Under the pieces are notes generated by a model. The model was not told where the DNA came from and searched no databases. It was given only the letters and a program-made list of their open reading frames with translations. 10,951 nt of DNA from Claveliimonas acetigenes (GTDB lineage: Bacteria > Bacillota > Clostridia > Lachnospirales > Lachnospiraceae). The translations under genes and the position numbers were made by a program. The stretch covers positions 1-10,951 of the forward strand of contig NZ_JAOQJU010000046.1 in assembly GCF_025567385.1 (NCBI RefSeq), given 5' to 3'. This document shows positions 1-7,181 of the stretch, one piece after another. Numbering within the stretch: position 1 is the stretch's first letter; each line of letters opens with the position of its first letter.

Positions 1-1
1 A

Positions 2-40
2 CGACAGCAATACTATGATTCCCTGAAAGAAGCAGCATAG
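2..40 (+). CDS. C-terminal end of an unidentified protein (partial)
   Basis: One forward frame is open from the window edge to a TAG stop at 38-40 and reads RQQYYDSLKEAA. The mix of charged and aromatic residues looks like a genuine C-terminus, and the other two frames carry no comparable ending. Twelve residues are far too few to assign a family. If real, the gene enters from the left and converges on the leucine-rich repeat gene 27 bases further on, with no clear terminator between them. It could equally be chance. Confidence 0.25.
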   Translation, partial: RQQYYDSLKEAA

Positions 41-66
41 GGTACAAAATCCTTGAGGAAAATGTG

Positions 67-516
67 TCAACTAATCTTGACAAAATCATACTGCTTATCA
101 TATAAACACCCTTCATAAACTGTATACATTGTATTCTGGGCTGATACTTCTATATCTACAAGGCTTTCTCCTCTAAATGCTCCTTCCTCTATATTCGTTA
201 CACTTTCCGGTATTTCAATGTGGCTCAAGTGGTGTCCACTAAACGCATCTCCACGTATACTTGTTACCGGGCATCCCGCAATTGTATCCGGTATGACAAG
301 CTCAGTCGCATCCCCATTGTAATCCGCAATCATTACCGTTCCGTCATTCCTGATAAAATACTTCCAGTCGCCTTCCACTTCCTGCTGTTCGACCACCTCT
401 GCATCCGGCGTCTCTGCCGCTGCTTCCGCAGCAGGTTCTTCGGCATTTGCGTATACCGGAACCGCACACGCCAACATACACATACTTAGTACTACTCCTA
501 ACAATCTTCTCTTCAT
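67..516 (-). CDS. Short secreted leucine-rich repeat (BspA-like, LRR_5) protein
   Basis: The 149-residue product starts with a signal peptide (MKRR, then a hydrophobic stretch to about residue 22, with an AxA-type cleavage region in VYANAEE). An Ala/Glu-rich linker follows (27-48), then a W-x-Y-F-I-R-N-D-G segment and about two repeats of BspA type (72-128) with the spaced pattern VIPDTIAGCPVTSIRGDAF and IEIPESVTNIEEGAF. Such proteins are exported and often sit at the cell surface; the ligand is unknown. The ATG at 516 is chosen because GAGGAGG lies eight bases upstream; a longer frame to 549 has no ribosome site. The protein stops after CLYDKQYDFVKIS, a point where LRR_5 proteins usually continue with more repeats, so it may be naturally short or cut off. 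No convincing promoter was found in the 160 bases upstream. Confidence 0.8.
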   Translation of the reverse strand: MKRRLLGVVLSMCMLACAVPVYANAEEPAAEAAAETPDAEVVEQQEVEGDWKYFIRNDGTVMIADYNGDATELVIPDTIAGCPVTSIRGDAFSGHHLSHIEIPESVTNIEEGAFRGESLVDIEVSAQNTMYTVYEGCLYDKQYDFVKIS

Positions 517-677
517 CCTTTGTCCCTCCTCTGTTTTATATGGCGGCATTTCACAATAACTGCCGCAATGCCGTCATAAGTAGCAGTACACTTGTTTCTT
601 ACATATATATTAACATTTTTTTCCTTTTTTTACACTCTAATTTTATTGTGAATTCTATTTATTTACGTTAGAAAAGT

Positions 678-686
678 TGTTATAAT
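678..686 (+). promoter_or_regulatory. Extended -10 promoter of pepT
   Basis: TGTTATAAT matches an extended -10 element (TGn plus TATAAT at 681-686). No good -35 hexamer lies 16-18 bases upstream, which is common for extended -10 promoters. Transcription would start near 693, giving a leader of about 34 nt with AGGAG nine bases before the pepT ATG. Confidence 0.6.
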
Positions 687-726
687 ATCGTTATATGGCG
701 CATTATTATGAAAGGAGCATTCTAAC

Positions 727-1947
727 ATGAAAGCTTATGAAAGATTACTAAAATACGTGGTTGTACGCACGCCAAGCTGTGACGGCGAAGAAGAGCATCC
801 GTCCTCTCAGTGTCAGTTTGATCTTGCAAGATTATTGGAAAAAGAAATGCAGGAGCTGGGGCTTACTGACATCTGCCTGGACGAGCATTGTTATCTGTAT
901 GGAAAGTTACCTGCAACACCGGGGTGCGAGGACAAGACCTCTATCGGTTTCATCGCTCACATGGATACGGTATCTGACTACTGTGACCATGAAATCGTTC
1001 CGGTTATTACGGAGAATTACGACGGCAGGGATCTGCCGCTTGGGGACAGCGGACTTACCTTATCCACCGACATTTTTAAGCATTTACCGGGACTTGCAGG
1101 GCGCACGCTGATTACCAGTGACGGCACCACCATCCTTGGAGCTGACGACAAGGCAGGAATTGCCGAGATTCTTACTCTGATTGAACGTCTGCAGACAGAA
1201 AATATTCCACACGGGCCTATCAGCGTTGCTTTTACTCCCGATGAGGAAATCGGAACGGGAGCCTCCGGCTTTAACGTAGAGCAGTTTGGTGCCAAGTACG
1301 GTTACACACTGGACGGCGACACAGAAGGAGAGATTCAGTACGAAAACTTCAATGCGTGCAAAGCACGTTTTGATATTCAGGGATTCAGCGTCCATCCGGG
1401 TTCTTCCAAGGATACTATGATTAACGCCTGCTTAGTGGCTATGGAAATCAACTCTCTTCTTCCGGGTATGGAGACACCCCGGGGGACGGAAGATTATGAA
1501 GGATTCTTCCATCTGACCGACATGTCCGGCGACTGCGCAAAAGCACAGCTCAATTACATCGTCAGAGACCATGACAAGAACTTTTTTGAAGCAAGGAAGA
1601 ATACGCTGCGACTAATTGAAAAAAACCTGAACGCCAAATGGGGCGAAGGAACCGTTACTCTGACTATCACAGAGCAATATAAAAACATGGCTGAAATCAT
1701 CGACGGTTGTATGCACTTAATCGACAATGCCAAAAAGGCTGCCGAAGCGGCGGGTATCGAACCGCAGGTTATCCCGATCCGCGGCGGTACAGACGGCTGC
1801 CAGCTAAGCTTTAAGGGACTTCCTTGCCCGAACCTTGGAACGGGCGGACATGCCTACCATGGACCATACGAGCATATTACTGTAGAGGGAATGGACAAAA
1901 GTGTCGACATGATTGTAGAATTAGTAAAGATATATGCAGAAATGTAA
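727..1947 (+). CDS. pepT: Peptidase T (tripeptide aminopeptidase, M20B)
   Basis: PepT is a cytoplasmic dizinc aminopeptidase that removes the N-terminal residue from tripeptides, feeding amino acids from imported or degraded peptides into metabolism. The 406-residue length is the usual one. All metal and catalytic signatures are present: AHMDTV with His78 and Asp80, GADDKAG with the bridging Asp140, TPDEEIG with the catalytic/metal Glu173-174 pair, LDGD with Asp196, and GGHAYHGPYEH near the end with His378. These positions agree with those known for enterobacterial PepT. A clear AGGAG sits nine bases before the ATG. The gene appears monocistronic, with its own extended -10 promoter and terminator hairpins after the stop, and it converges with yitT. 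Confidence 0.97.
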   Translation: MKAYERLLKYVVVRTPSCDGEEEHPSSQCQFDLARLLEKEMQELGLTDICLDEHCYLYGKLPATPGCEDKTSIGFIAHMDTVSDYCDHEIVPVITENYDGRDLPLGDSGLTLSTDIFKHLPGLAGRTLITSDGTTILGADDKAGIAEILTLIERLQTENIPHGPISVAFTPDEEIGTGASGFNVEQFGAKYGYTLDGDTEGEIQYENFNACKARFDIQGFSVHPGSSKDTMINACLVAMEINSLLPGMETPRGTEDYEGFFHLTDMSGDCAKAQLNYIVRDHDKNFFEARKNTLRLIEKNLNAKWGEGTVTLTITEQYKNMAEIIDGCMHLIDNAKKAAEAAGIEPQVIPIRGGTDGCQLSFKGLPCPNLGTGGHAYHGPYEHITVEGMDKSVDMIVELVKIYAEM

Positions 1948-1988
1948 GATGGACACCATACCCGGTGCCACTTGCATAAAAGGGAACT

Positions 1989-2008
1989 GTCGGTTAATAC
2001 CGATTTTT
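1989..2008 (+). terminator. Small intrinsic terminator after pepT
   Basis: TCGGT-taat-ACCGA forms a 5-bp stem (6 with a G-T pair) followed by five Ts. It lies 42 bases after the pepT stop. The stem is short, so it may be weak and backed up by the larger hairpin at 2020-2065. Confidence 0.4.
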
Positions 2009-2019
2009 AACCACTGACA

Positions 2020-2065
2020 TTCAAATTAAAACTTAGGGGAATTTTCCTCTAAGTTTTAATTTGAA
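2020..2065. terminator. Bidirectional hairpin terminator between pepT and yitT
   Basis: Two 21-base arms (2020-2040 and 2045-2065) are complementary at every position except one G-T pair, with a 4-base ATTT loop. The core TTAGGGGA/TCCTCTAA is followed in either direction by a T-rich arm (TTTTAATTT), so the bottom of the stem can act as the U-tract. Placement between two convergent genes fits a terminator serving both. Confidence 0.75.
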
Positions 2066-2089
2066 GTATTATACGAGTCCATTTCAAGC

Positions 2090-2953
2090 TTATTCCACAC
2101 TTTCCTTAAATCCTTCTCCCACAACCTCATTAGATTCCATAATAATAGTAAATGCTTTCGGATCAATCTGCCTTACCATTTTTTTAATCGTATACATCTG
2201 CTTATTATTGCAAGCACACATTACTACATCCTTTTCCTGGCCAGAGTAGCTTCCCCGTCCCTGCAGAATCGTAGACCCCCGTCCGGAATACTCGTCAATC
2301 TGATCCGCCACTTCTTTACCATGTTCTGTAATGATGAAAGTCATCTTGCCCTCATCGATTCCATACATAATGCGATCCATTACAAACGCCATCAGATACG
2401 TAACTATGATACCGTAAATCAATCCGTCAATATCCCGGAAGACCAGCACGCTTCCCAGGATAATTGTCACAATGTCCAGCCCAAACGTAATAATGCCAAG
2501 AGACAGATGCGGGTAAATCTTCTTCAGCGATACACTGATGAAATCCTGGCCTCCGGTAGATGAGCCCCGCATAAAAATCATAGCATATCCCACGCCACAC
2601 AATACCCCCATACAAAGTGCGGCCAGGAACCGGTCTCCCTCATAGACAGGAAACAACGGCGCCACATAATCGATAAAAGCAGAAGATATTATCATAGATT
2701 TTACCGATTTTAAGAAAAAGTTTTTCCCCAGAAATTTATAGCAGAATATAGCAACCGGAATATTTAACAAAATGGTTCCGATACCTACCGGGATTTTAAA
2801 TAAATGGTAGCAGATAATCGCAATTCCGGAAAATCCTGCTACCGGGAAATTAGCGTGCAGAGCAAAATTATACACGCCAACCGCAATCAAAATACTGGCA
2901 GCAATGTCAACCAGTATATCTACCCCAAGTTCCTTCCAATTTTCTCGTTTCAT
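2090..2953 (-). CDS. YitT family membrane protein with C-terminal DUF2179 domain
   Basis: This 287-residue protein has about five to six hydrophobic membrane segments (roughly 11-32, 38-52, 57-73, 86-101, 110-128 and 152-195) including the family signature RGSSTGGQDF at 129-138, then a soluble C-terminal domain (about 204-283) with the DUF2179 features GRGSTILQGRGSYSG and IDPKAFTI. YitT proteins are common in Firmicutes, often in several copies; their transport role is unproven. The ATG at 2953 is preferred because AGAGGTGA ends five bases before it. GTG 2962 and ATG 2959, also in frame, would overlap that ribosome site. The gene has its own consensus promoter and an unusual leader hairpin, and it converges with pepT. 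Confidence 0.92.
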   Translation of the reverse strand: MKRENWKELGVDILVDIAASILIAVGVYNFALHANFPVAGFSGIAIICYHLFKIPVGIGTILLNIPVAIFCYKFLGKNFFLKSVKSMIISSAFIDYVAPLFPVYEGDRFLAALCMGVLCGVGYAMIFMRGSSTGGQDFISVSLKKIYPHLSLGIITFGLDIVTIILGSVLVFRDIDGLIYGIIVTYLMAFVMDRIMYGIDEGKMTFIITEHGKEVADQIDEYSGRGSTILQGRGSYSGQEKDVVMCACNNKQMYTIKKMVRQIDPKAFTIIMESNEVVGEGFKESVE

Positions 2954-2986
2954 TAACATCACCTCTCCACAACAAGTTTATTATTC

Positions 2987-3036
2987 AAAAAAAAGAAGCT
3001 GCAAACTATAAAATATAATTCGCAGCTGCTCTTCTT
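2987..3036 (-). terminator. Terminator-like hairpin in the yitT leader / after dinB
   Basis: On the minus strand GCAGCT (3022-3027 on the plus strand) pairs with AGCTGC (2997-3002). A small bulge and a few more pairs follow, and eight Ts (2987-2994) come directly after the second arm. It fits an intrinsic terminator for the clpB-dinB transcript. The yitT promoter lies upstream of it, however, so the hairpin would also be the first structure in yitT mRNA and could attenuate it. Confidence 0.6.
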
Positions 3037-3042
3037 TTTATT

Positions 3043-3071
3043 ATTATATTCATGGATTTTTCTTTTGTCAA
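3043..3071 (-). promoter_or_regulatory. Consensus sigma-A promoter of yitT
   Basis: Read leftwards the sequence is TTGACA (3066-3071), a 17-base spacer, and TATAAT (3043-3048): every consensus base at the preferred spacing. Transcription should begin near 3036, giving a leader of about 83 nt before the ATG at 2953. The promoter sits in the 130 bases between the dinB stop and yitT. Confidence 0.85.
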
Positions 3072-3091
3072 CAGCCTCCTGATGGAGATTT

Positions 3092-4291
3092 TTATAAAAA
3101 TCTTCCTCTTTTCACCGCATCTTCTCCATATTTTTTCCGAATCTCATCCAGCGCCTTGTCCAGTCTTTTTTGCTTTTCCGTCCGCGCGGCATCTTTCTGT
3201 TCCCGCTGAATATCAAAGATACTAAGCTGTTCCGGCTCATCTTCCTTCTGCAGCTTAGAGCTTCGGATTCCCAGCAGTCTGACAGGTCTTTTATCCCACA
3301 ATTCATCAAACAATTCCACTGCTATATGATAAATCTCACTGTCATTGCTGGTTGCTCTGAAAAGCTGGCGTTGATGGGAACTATTTTCAAAAGTATGATA
3401 CCTTATTTCCACACTCAGCATCCCCGCCTTCTGCCCGGCTTCCCGCAGCCGCGCTCCCACGCTCTCTGCAAGATGCAGCAGCACTTCCTTCGCCTCTTCC
3501 CTTGTCACAACATCTTTAGGAAGTGTAACGGAATTGCCAATCCCTTTGGCGTCCACTCTCACGGAAACTACGGAGTCATCCCCTCTTCCATTGGCGGATT
3601 CCCAAAGCATGCGCCCATGACTTTTCAAATGCAGTTCCAAAATTTCCGGATTCATCTGTGCCAGATCGCCGATTGTGTGAATTTCCAGTTTCTTAAGCTG
3701 CTCCACACTGGAACGTCCCGCCATATAAAGCTCTGACACCGGAAGCGGCCACATTTTCAACTGGATTTCCTCCGGGAACAATGTATGCACCCTGTTCGGC
3801 TTCTCAAAATCAGAAGCCATCTTTGCCAGCAGCTTATTTACAGAAATCCCTATATTGACTGTAAAGCCGAACTTCTCATAAATCCGGTTCTTAATCTCCA
3901 GTGCTCCCTCCACCGGGGAATAGAACCTGTGAGCAATCCCTGTAAAATCCATGTAGCACTCATCCACACTCACCTGCTCTATGTCTGGCGTATACGTACG
4001 GAGAAATTCCATTAAACGATGGCTGTACTCACTGTACATCTTATGGTTGGGCGGCTCCATTACCAGATTCGGACACTTGCGAAAGGCATTCGCCACCGGT
4101 TCGCCGGTCCGAATGCCATATTTTTTCGCCGGCAGGGACTTCGCCAGCACAACGCCGTGCCGTGACTCCTGGTTTCCGCCGATAATCGCCGGAATCATCC
4201 GCAAATCTCTCTCCCCGCCATTCTTTAATTCTTCTACTGCCGTCCAGCTTAAATATGCTGAATTCACATCGATATGAAATATAATGGACAT
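3092..4291 (-). CDS. dinB: DNA polymerase IV (Y-family translesion polymerase)
   Basis: DinB copies past DNA lesions with low fidelity and is recruited by the sliding clamp. The 399-residue protein opens with FHIDVNSAYLSW, carrying catalytic Asp8 and an aromatic residue (Tyr13) at the usual steric-gate place. The palm motif SVDECYMDF supplies Asp110 and Glu111. IGISVNKLLAKMASDFEKP (148-166) is the family's conserved stretch, followed by the thumb region. The little-finger domain starts near 240, and QLSIF at 355-359 is a clamp-binding motif close to the basic C-terminus. AAGGAG lies seven bases before the ATG, inside the end of clpB. Start and clpB stop share a base (TAATG), implying translational coupling and co-transcription from the clpB promoter. 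All key residues are intact. Confidence 0.96.
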   Translation of the reverse strand: MSIIFHIDVNSAYLSWTAVEELKNGGERDLRMIPAIIGGNQESRHGVVLAKSLPAKKYGIRTGEPVANAFRKCPNLVMEPPNHKMYSEYSHRLMEFLRTYTPDIEQVSVDECYMDFTGIAHRFYSPVEGALEIKNRIYEKFGFTVNIGISVNKLLAKMASDFEKPNRVHTLFPEEIQLKMWPLPVSELYMAGRSSVEQLKKLEIHTIGDLAQMNPEILELHLKSHGRMLWESANGRGDDSVVSVRVDAKGIGNSVTLPKDVVTREEAKEVLLHLAESVGARLREAGQKAGMLSVEIRYHTFENSSHQRQLFRATSNDSEIYHIAVELFDELWDKRPVRLLGIRSSKLQKEDEPEQLSIFDIQREQKDAARTEKQKRLDKALDEIRKKYGEDAVKRGRFL

Positions 4292-6873
4292 TATCTGCTC
4301 CTTGCCGTCAACTTCCCATCCACAGCGTCAATCACAATCGTCTGTCCTGTTCCCACATCTCCCTGCAGCATTAATCTTGCTGCAAGCGTCTCTACATGCT
4401 TCTGCAGGTAGCGTTTCAACGGCCTTGCTCCATACATAGGGTCATACCCGCCTTCTACGATATTCTCCTTTGCCGCTTCGGTAAGCTCAATCTGGATTTC
4501 TTTGTCCGCCAGGCGCTTATTGACATCTGCTACTAACAAGTCAATGATGTCATAAATATTCCCTTTCGTCAATGGTTTAAACATAATCGTCTCATCCAGA
4601 CGGTTCAAGAATTCTGGACGGAAATGCGCCCGAAGCTCATTCATAACCGCTTCCTGACTCGCCTCGCTTATATTTCCCTGTTCATCAATTCCTTCCAGCA
4701 GATAAGACGAACCGATGTTGGACGTCATAATCAGGATTGTATTTTTAAAGTCTACGGTACGCCCCTGAGAATCCGTAATCCGCCCGTCATCCAGAACCTG
4801 AAGAAGCACGTTAAATACATCCGGATGGGCTTTCTCCACCTCGTCAAAAAGAACCACTGAATAAGGTTTCCTTCTGACCGCTTCCGTAAGCTGGCCGCCT
4901 TCGTCATACCCTACATATCCCGGAGGCGCTCCAATCAGACGGGACACGGAATATTTCTCCATATATTCACTCATATCAATACGAACCATATTGCTTTCGT
5001 CATCAAACAGACTCTCTGCAAGTGCCTTCGCAAGCTCAGTCTTGCCGACACCTGTCGGTCCCAGAAACAGGAAAGAGCCTATGGGCTTCGTGGGATCCTT
5101 AATTCCTGCCTTGGAACGGATAATCGCCTCCGTTACAAGCTCTACTCCCTCGTCCTGTCCGATCACACGCTTATGAAGTTCATCCCCCAGATGGAGGGTT
5201 TTGCTTCTCTCGCTTTCATTTAACTTTGCTACCGGGATTCCGGTCCATCTGGATACAATTCTGGCGATTTCATCCTCTGTCACACTTTCGTGTACCAGAG
5301 AACGGTCTTCGTCCTTCACCTCTGCCTCCAACTCTGCAAGCTGTTTTTGCAGCTCCGGAAGCTTGCCATACTGCAGTTCAGCAGCTTTATTCAGATCATA
5401 CGCCTGCTGGGCCATCTGAATTTCCTTACCTACCTGCTCGATTTCTTCCCGCAGCTTCTGTACTCGTTCTACCCCTACCTTTTCATTATCCCACTGAGCT
5501 TTCCTGCCTGCAAATTCATCCCGCAGCTCTGCAAGTTCCTGCTGCAGATGCTCCAGCCTTTCCTTACTCAGCCGATCCTCCTCCTTCTTAAGCGCCGTCT
5601 CCTCAATCTCCAGCTGCATAATACGGCGGTTCAGCTCATCCAGCTCTGTAGGCATAGAATCCAGCTCCGTCTTAATCAGGGCACATGCCTCATCTACCAG
5701 GTCAATTGCCTTATCCGGCAGGAACCGGTCAGAAATGTAGCGATTTGAAAGGGTTGCCGCCGCAACCAGCGCACTGTCTGTAATCTTAACTCCGTGAAAA
5801 ACTTCATACCTTTCTTTTAACCCACGGAGAATGGAAATTGCATCCTCCACAGACGGTTCATCCACCATCACAGGCTGGAAACGCCGTTCCAATGCGGCAT
5901 CCTTCTCAATATACTGACGGTATTCGTCCAGGGTCGTTGCACCAATACAATGCAGCTCGCCTCTTGCCAGCATGGGCTTCAGCATATTTCCTGCATCCAT
6001 GGCTCCATCCGTTTTCCCTGCTCCTACAATCGTATGCAGCTCGTCAATGAAAAGGATGATACTGCCGTCACTGTTCTTCACTTCCTCCAGAACCGCCTTC
6101 AGACGTTCCTCAAATTCTCCCCGGTACTTAGCTCCTGCCACCAGCGCACCCATATCCAGAGAAAAAACGCTCTTGTCCTTTAAGGCTTCCGGGACATCGC
6201 CTTTCACAATACGCTGCGCCAGTCCTTCCGCAACAGCAGTTTTACCAACGCCCGGTTCTCCGATCAGAACCGGATTATTCTTCGTCTTACGGGACAGGAT
6301 ACGGATTACATTACGGATTTCCGCATCTCGTCCGATTACCGGATCCATCTTCTGTTCTCTCGCCCGCTCCACAAGGTCGCAGCCATATTTATTCAATGTA
6401 TCATAGGTCGCCTCCGGATTATCACTGGTTACCCTCTGGTTGCCCCTTACCGTAGAAAGCGCCTGCAAGAAACCTTCCCTGCTGATACCCATTTCCCGGA
6501 AAATCTCCTTCATCTCTTTGCTCTGGTAACGAAGCAGAGCCAGGAAAAGATGCTCCACAGAGACATACTCGTCGCCCATCTGCTTTGCCTCATCCTCTGC
6601 GTGAACCAGCGCCTGATTCAGATACTGACCGACAAAAGGCTGTCCGCCCTGTACCTTCGGGCGCTTTCTGATTGCCTGCTCCACCTGATCCGTCACAAGG
6701 TTCTTATCAAGCCCCATCTTCTCTATCATCTTCGGAATCAGGCCGTCCTCCTGAGTCAGAAGCGCATAGAAAAGATGCTCCTGCTCAATCTCCTGGTTTC
6801 CATATTCCATTGCAATCTTTTCACAATCCTGAACTGCCTGGATTGATTTCTGCGTAAATTTATTTATATTCAT
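4291..6873 (-). CDS. clpB: ClpB/Hsp104-type ATP-dependent disaggregase
   Basis: ClpB threads aggregated proteins through its hexameric ring, working with DnaK to rescue them after heat stress. The 860-residue length is standard. It has an N domain (1-145), NBD1 with Walker A GEPGVGKT (205-212), Walker B ILFIDE (273-278) and pore loop KYRG (249-252), and the long coiled-coil middle domain (about 400-525) that separates ClpB from ClpA/ClpC. NBD2 follows with Walker A GPTGVGKT (605-612), Walker B VVLFDE (673-678), pore loop GYVG (652-655) and RPEFLNRLDE (752-761). The ATG at 6873 has GAGGAGGT directly upstream; an in-frame extension to 6915 lacks a ribosome site. A sigma-A promoter with a CIRCE-like operator lies about 100 bases upstream, and dinB follows in the same operon. 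Confidence 0.98.
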   Translation of the reverse strand: MNINKFTQKSIQAVQDCEKIAMEYGNQEIEQEHLFYALLTQEDGLIPKMIEKMGLDKNLVTDQVEQAIRKRPKVQGGQPFVGQYLNQALVHAEDEAKQMGDEYVSVEHLFLALLRYQSKEMKEIFREMGISREGFLQALSTVRGNQRVTSDNPEATYDTLNKYGCDLVERAREQKMDPVIGRDAEIRNVIRILSRKTKNNPVLIGEPGVGKTAVAEGLAQRIVKGDVPEALKDKSVFSLDMGALVAGAKYRGEFEERLKAVLEEVKNSDGSIILFIDELHTIVGAGKTDGAMDAGNMLKPMLARGELHCIGATTLDEYRQYIEKDAALERRFQPVMVDEPSVEDAISILRGLKERYEVFHGVKITDSALVAAATLSNRYISDRFLPDKAIDLVDEACALIKTELDSMPTELDELNRRIMQLEIEETALKKEEDRLSKERLEHLQQELAELRDEFAGRKAQWDNEKVGVERVQKLREEIEQVGKEIQMAQQAYDLNKAAELQYGKLPELQKQLAELEAEVKDEDRSLVHESVTEDEIARIVSRWTGIPVAKLNESERSKTLHLGDELHKRVIGQDEGVELVTEAIIRSKAGIKDPTKPIGSFLFLGPTGVGKTELAKALAESLFDDESNMVRIDMSEYMEKYSVSRLIGAPPGYVGYDEGGQLTEAVRRKPYSVVLFDEVEKAHPDVFNVLLQVLDDGRITDSQGRTVDFKNTILIMTSNIGSSYLLEGIDEQGNISEASQEAVMNELRAHFRPEFLNRLDETIMFKPLTKGNIYDIIDLLVADVNKRLADKEIQIELTEAAKENIVEGGYDPMYGARPLKRYLQKHVETLAARLMLQGDVGTGQTIVIDAVDGKLTARSR

Positions 6874-6915
6874 AGAGATACCTCCTCTCAATGGAACTAT
6901 TTTTTTCAGTTCCAT
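6874..6915 (-). promoter_or_regulatory. Hairpins in the clpB leader next to the ribosome site
   Basis: Arms at 6891-6898 and 6908-6915 (ATGGAACT/AGTTCCAT) form a perfect 8-bp stem with a 9-base loop just upstream of the ribosome site. The ribosome site itself lies in the loop of a tiny GAGA/TCTC stem between that hairpin and the ATG. In a heat-shock gene such structures could tune translation with temperature or stabilise the mRNA; neither is shown by sequence alone. Read on the plus strand the hairpin ends in a T-run, but no plus-strand gene lies upstream. Confidence 0.4.
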
Positions 6916-6972
6916 TTTTTCATAGGCTACTTTACACTACCCATAGAAAGCTTTGTTTTCTGTTCTATTTGG

Positions 6973-7001
6973 AATATAACACTTATTGTTAGCAATGTCA
7001 A
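6973..7001 (-). promoter_or_regulatory. Sigma-A promoter of the clpB-dinB operon
   Basis: Leftward TTGACA (6996-7001), 17-base spacer, TATATT (6973-6978). The expected start near 6966 gives a leader of about 93 nt. The -35 box lies within the CIRCE-like operator, so bound HrcA would block polymerase. Confidence 0.85.
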
Positions 7002-7015
7002 GAGGTGAGTGCTAA
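6989..7015. promoter_or_regulatory. CIRCE-like HrcA operator
   Basis: The established CIRCE consensus is TTAGCACTC-N9-GAGTGCTAA. Here the plus strand reads TTAGCAATG, nine bases, GAGTGCTAA: the right arm is perfect, the left arm matches at seven of nine, and the spacer is exactly nine. It overlaps the clpB -35 hexamer. HrcA repression relieved on heat stress is the known mode of such sites. No CtsR heptad repeat (GGTCAAA direct repeat) was seen nearby. Confidence 0.8.
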
Positions 7016-7017
7016 TT

Positions 7018-7061
7018 ATTTTGTGAAGATTTTGTGAAGCCTTGATTTTACGGGCTTCACA
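7018..7061. repeat. Tandem ATTTTGTGAAG repeat with an inverted third copy
   Basis: ATTTTGTGAAG occurs twice head to tail (7018-7028, 7029-7039). The second copy is also the left arm of a perfect 9-bp inverted repeat, TGTGAAGCC (7033-7041) and GGCTTCACA (7053-7061), with an 11-base loop. It lies just upstream of the CIRCE element and just outside the integrative element. It could be a terminator left from the gene formerly upstream, a regulator site, or part of the integration target. Confidence 0.5.
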
Positions 7062-7102
7062 GGGATTTTTCACTTGCTTTCGCACTCGATTTTCTTGATT
7101 TG

Positions 7103-7170
7103 ACCACATTTTTACGACAAATTCTTGAAAAAATATATTCGTCTGATTTTCTTACCACATTTTACGACAA
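7103..7170. repeat. Direct repeats near int, likely integrase arm sites at the element end
   Basis: ACCACATTTTTACGACAA (7103-7120) and ACCACATTTTACGACAA (7154-7170) differ by one T and start 51 bases apart, about five helical turns. GATTTTCTT precedes both. They lie directly after the integrase gene, the place where Tn916-type elements carry direct repeats bound by the integrase N-terminal domain. The exact attachment core cannot be fixed without the other end of the element or an empty site. Confidence 0.55.
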
Positions 7171-7181
7171 CGACTTCTGGT

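Noticed and set aside
5290..5748. Plus-strand open frames opposite clpB and dinB (the longest about 190 codons, at 3170-3736)
   Set aside because: They are antisense to fully conserved, motif-complete genes and have no start signals.
6874..6915. Upstream in-frame start for clpB at 6915
   Set aside because: No ribosome site there, it runs through a leader hairpin, and the product from 6873 has the normal family N-terminus after a strong GAGGAGGT.
6891..6920. Plus-strand intrinsic terminator (8-bp stem and T6)
   Set aside because: No rightward gene lies upstream to be terminated. More likely a feature of the clpB leader on the other strand.
6927..7109. 60-residue leftward frame upstream of clpB
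   Set aside because: It runs through the clpB promoter, CIRCE element and inverted repeats, with no ribosome site.
7018..7170. CRISPR-like array, from several short repeats near int
   Set aside because: Repeat units are only 11-18 bases, of two unrelated types, and irregularly spaced; there are no cas genes.
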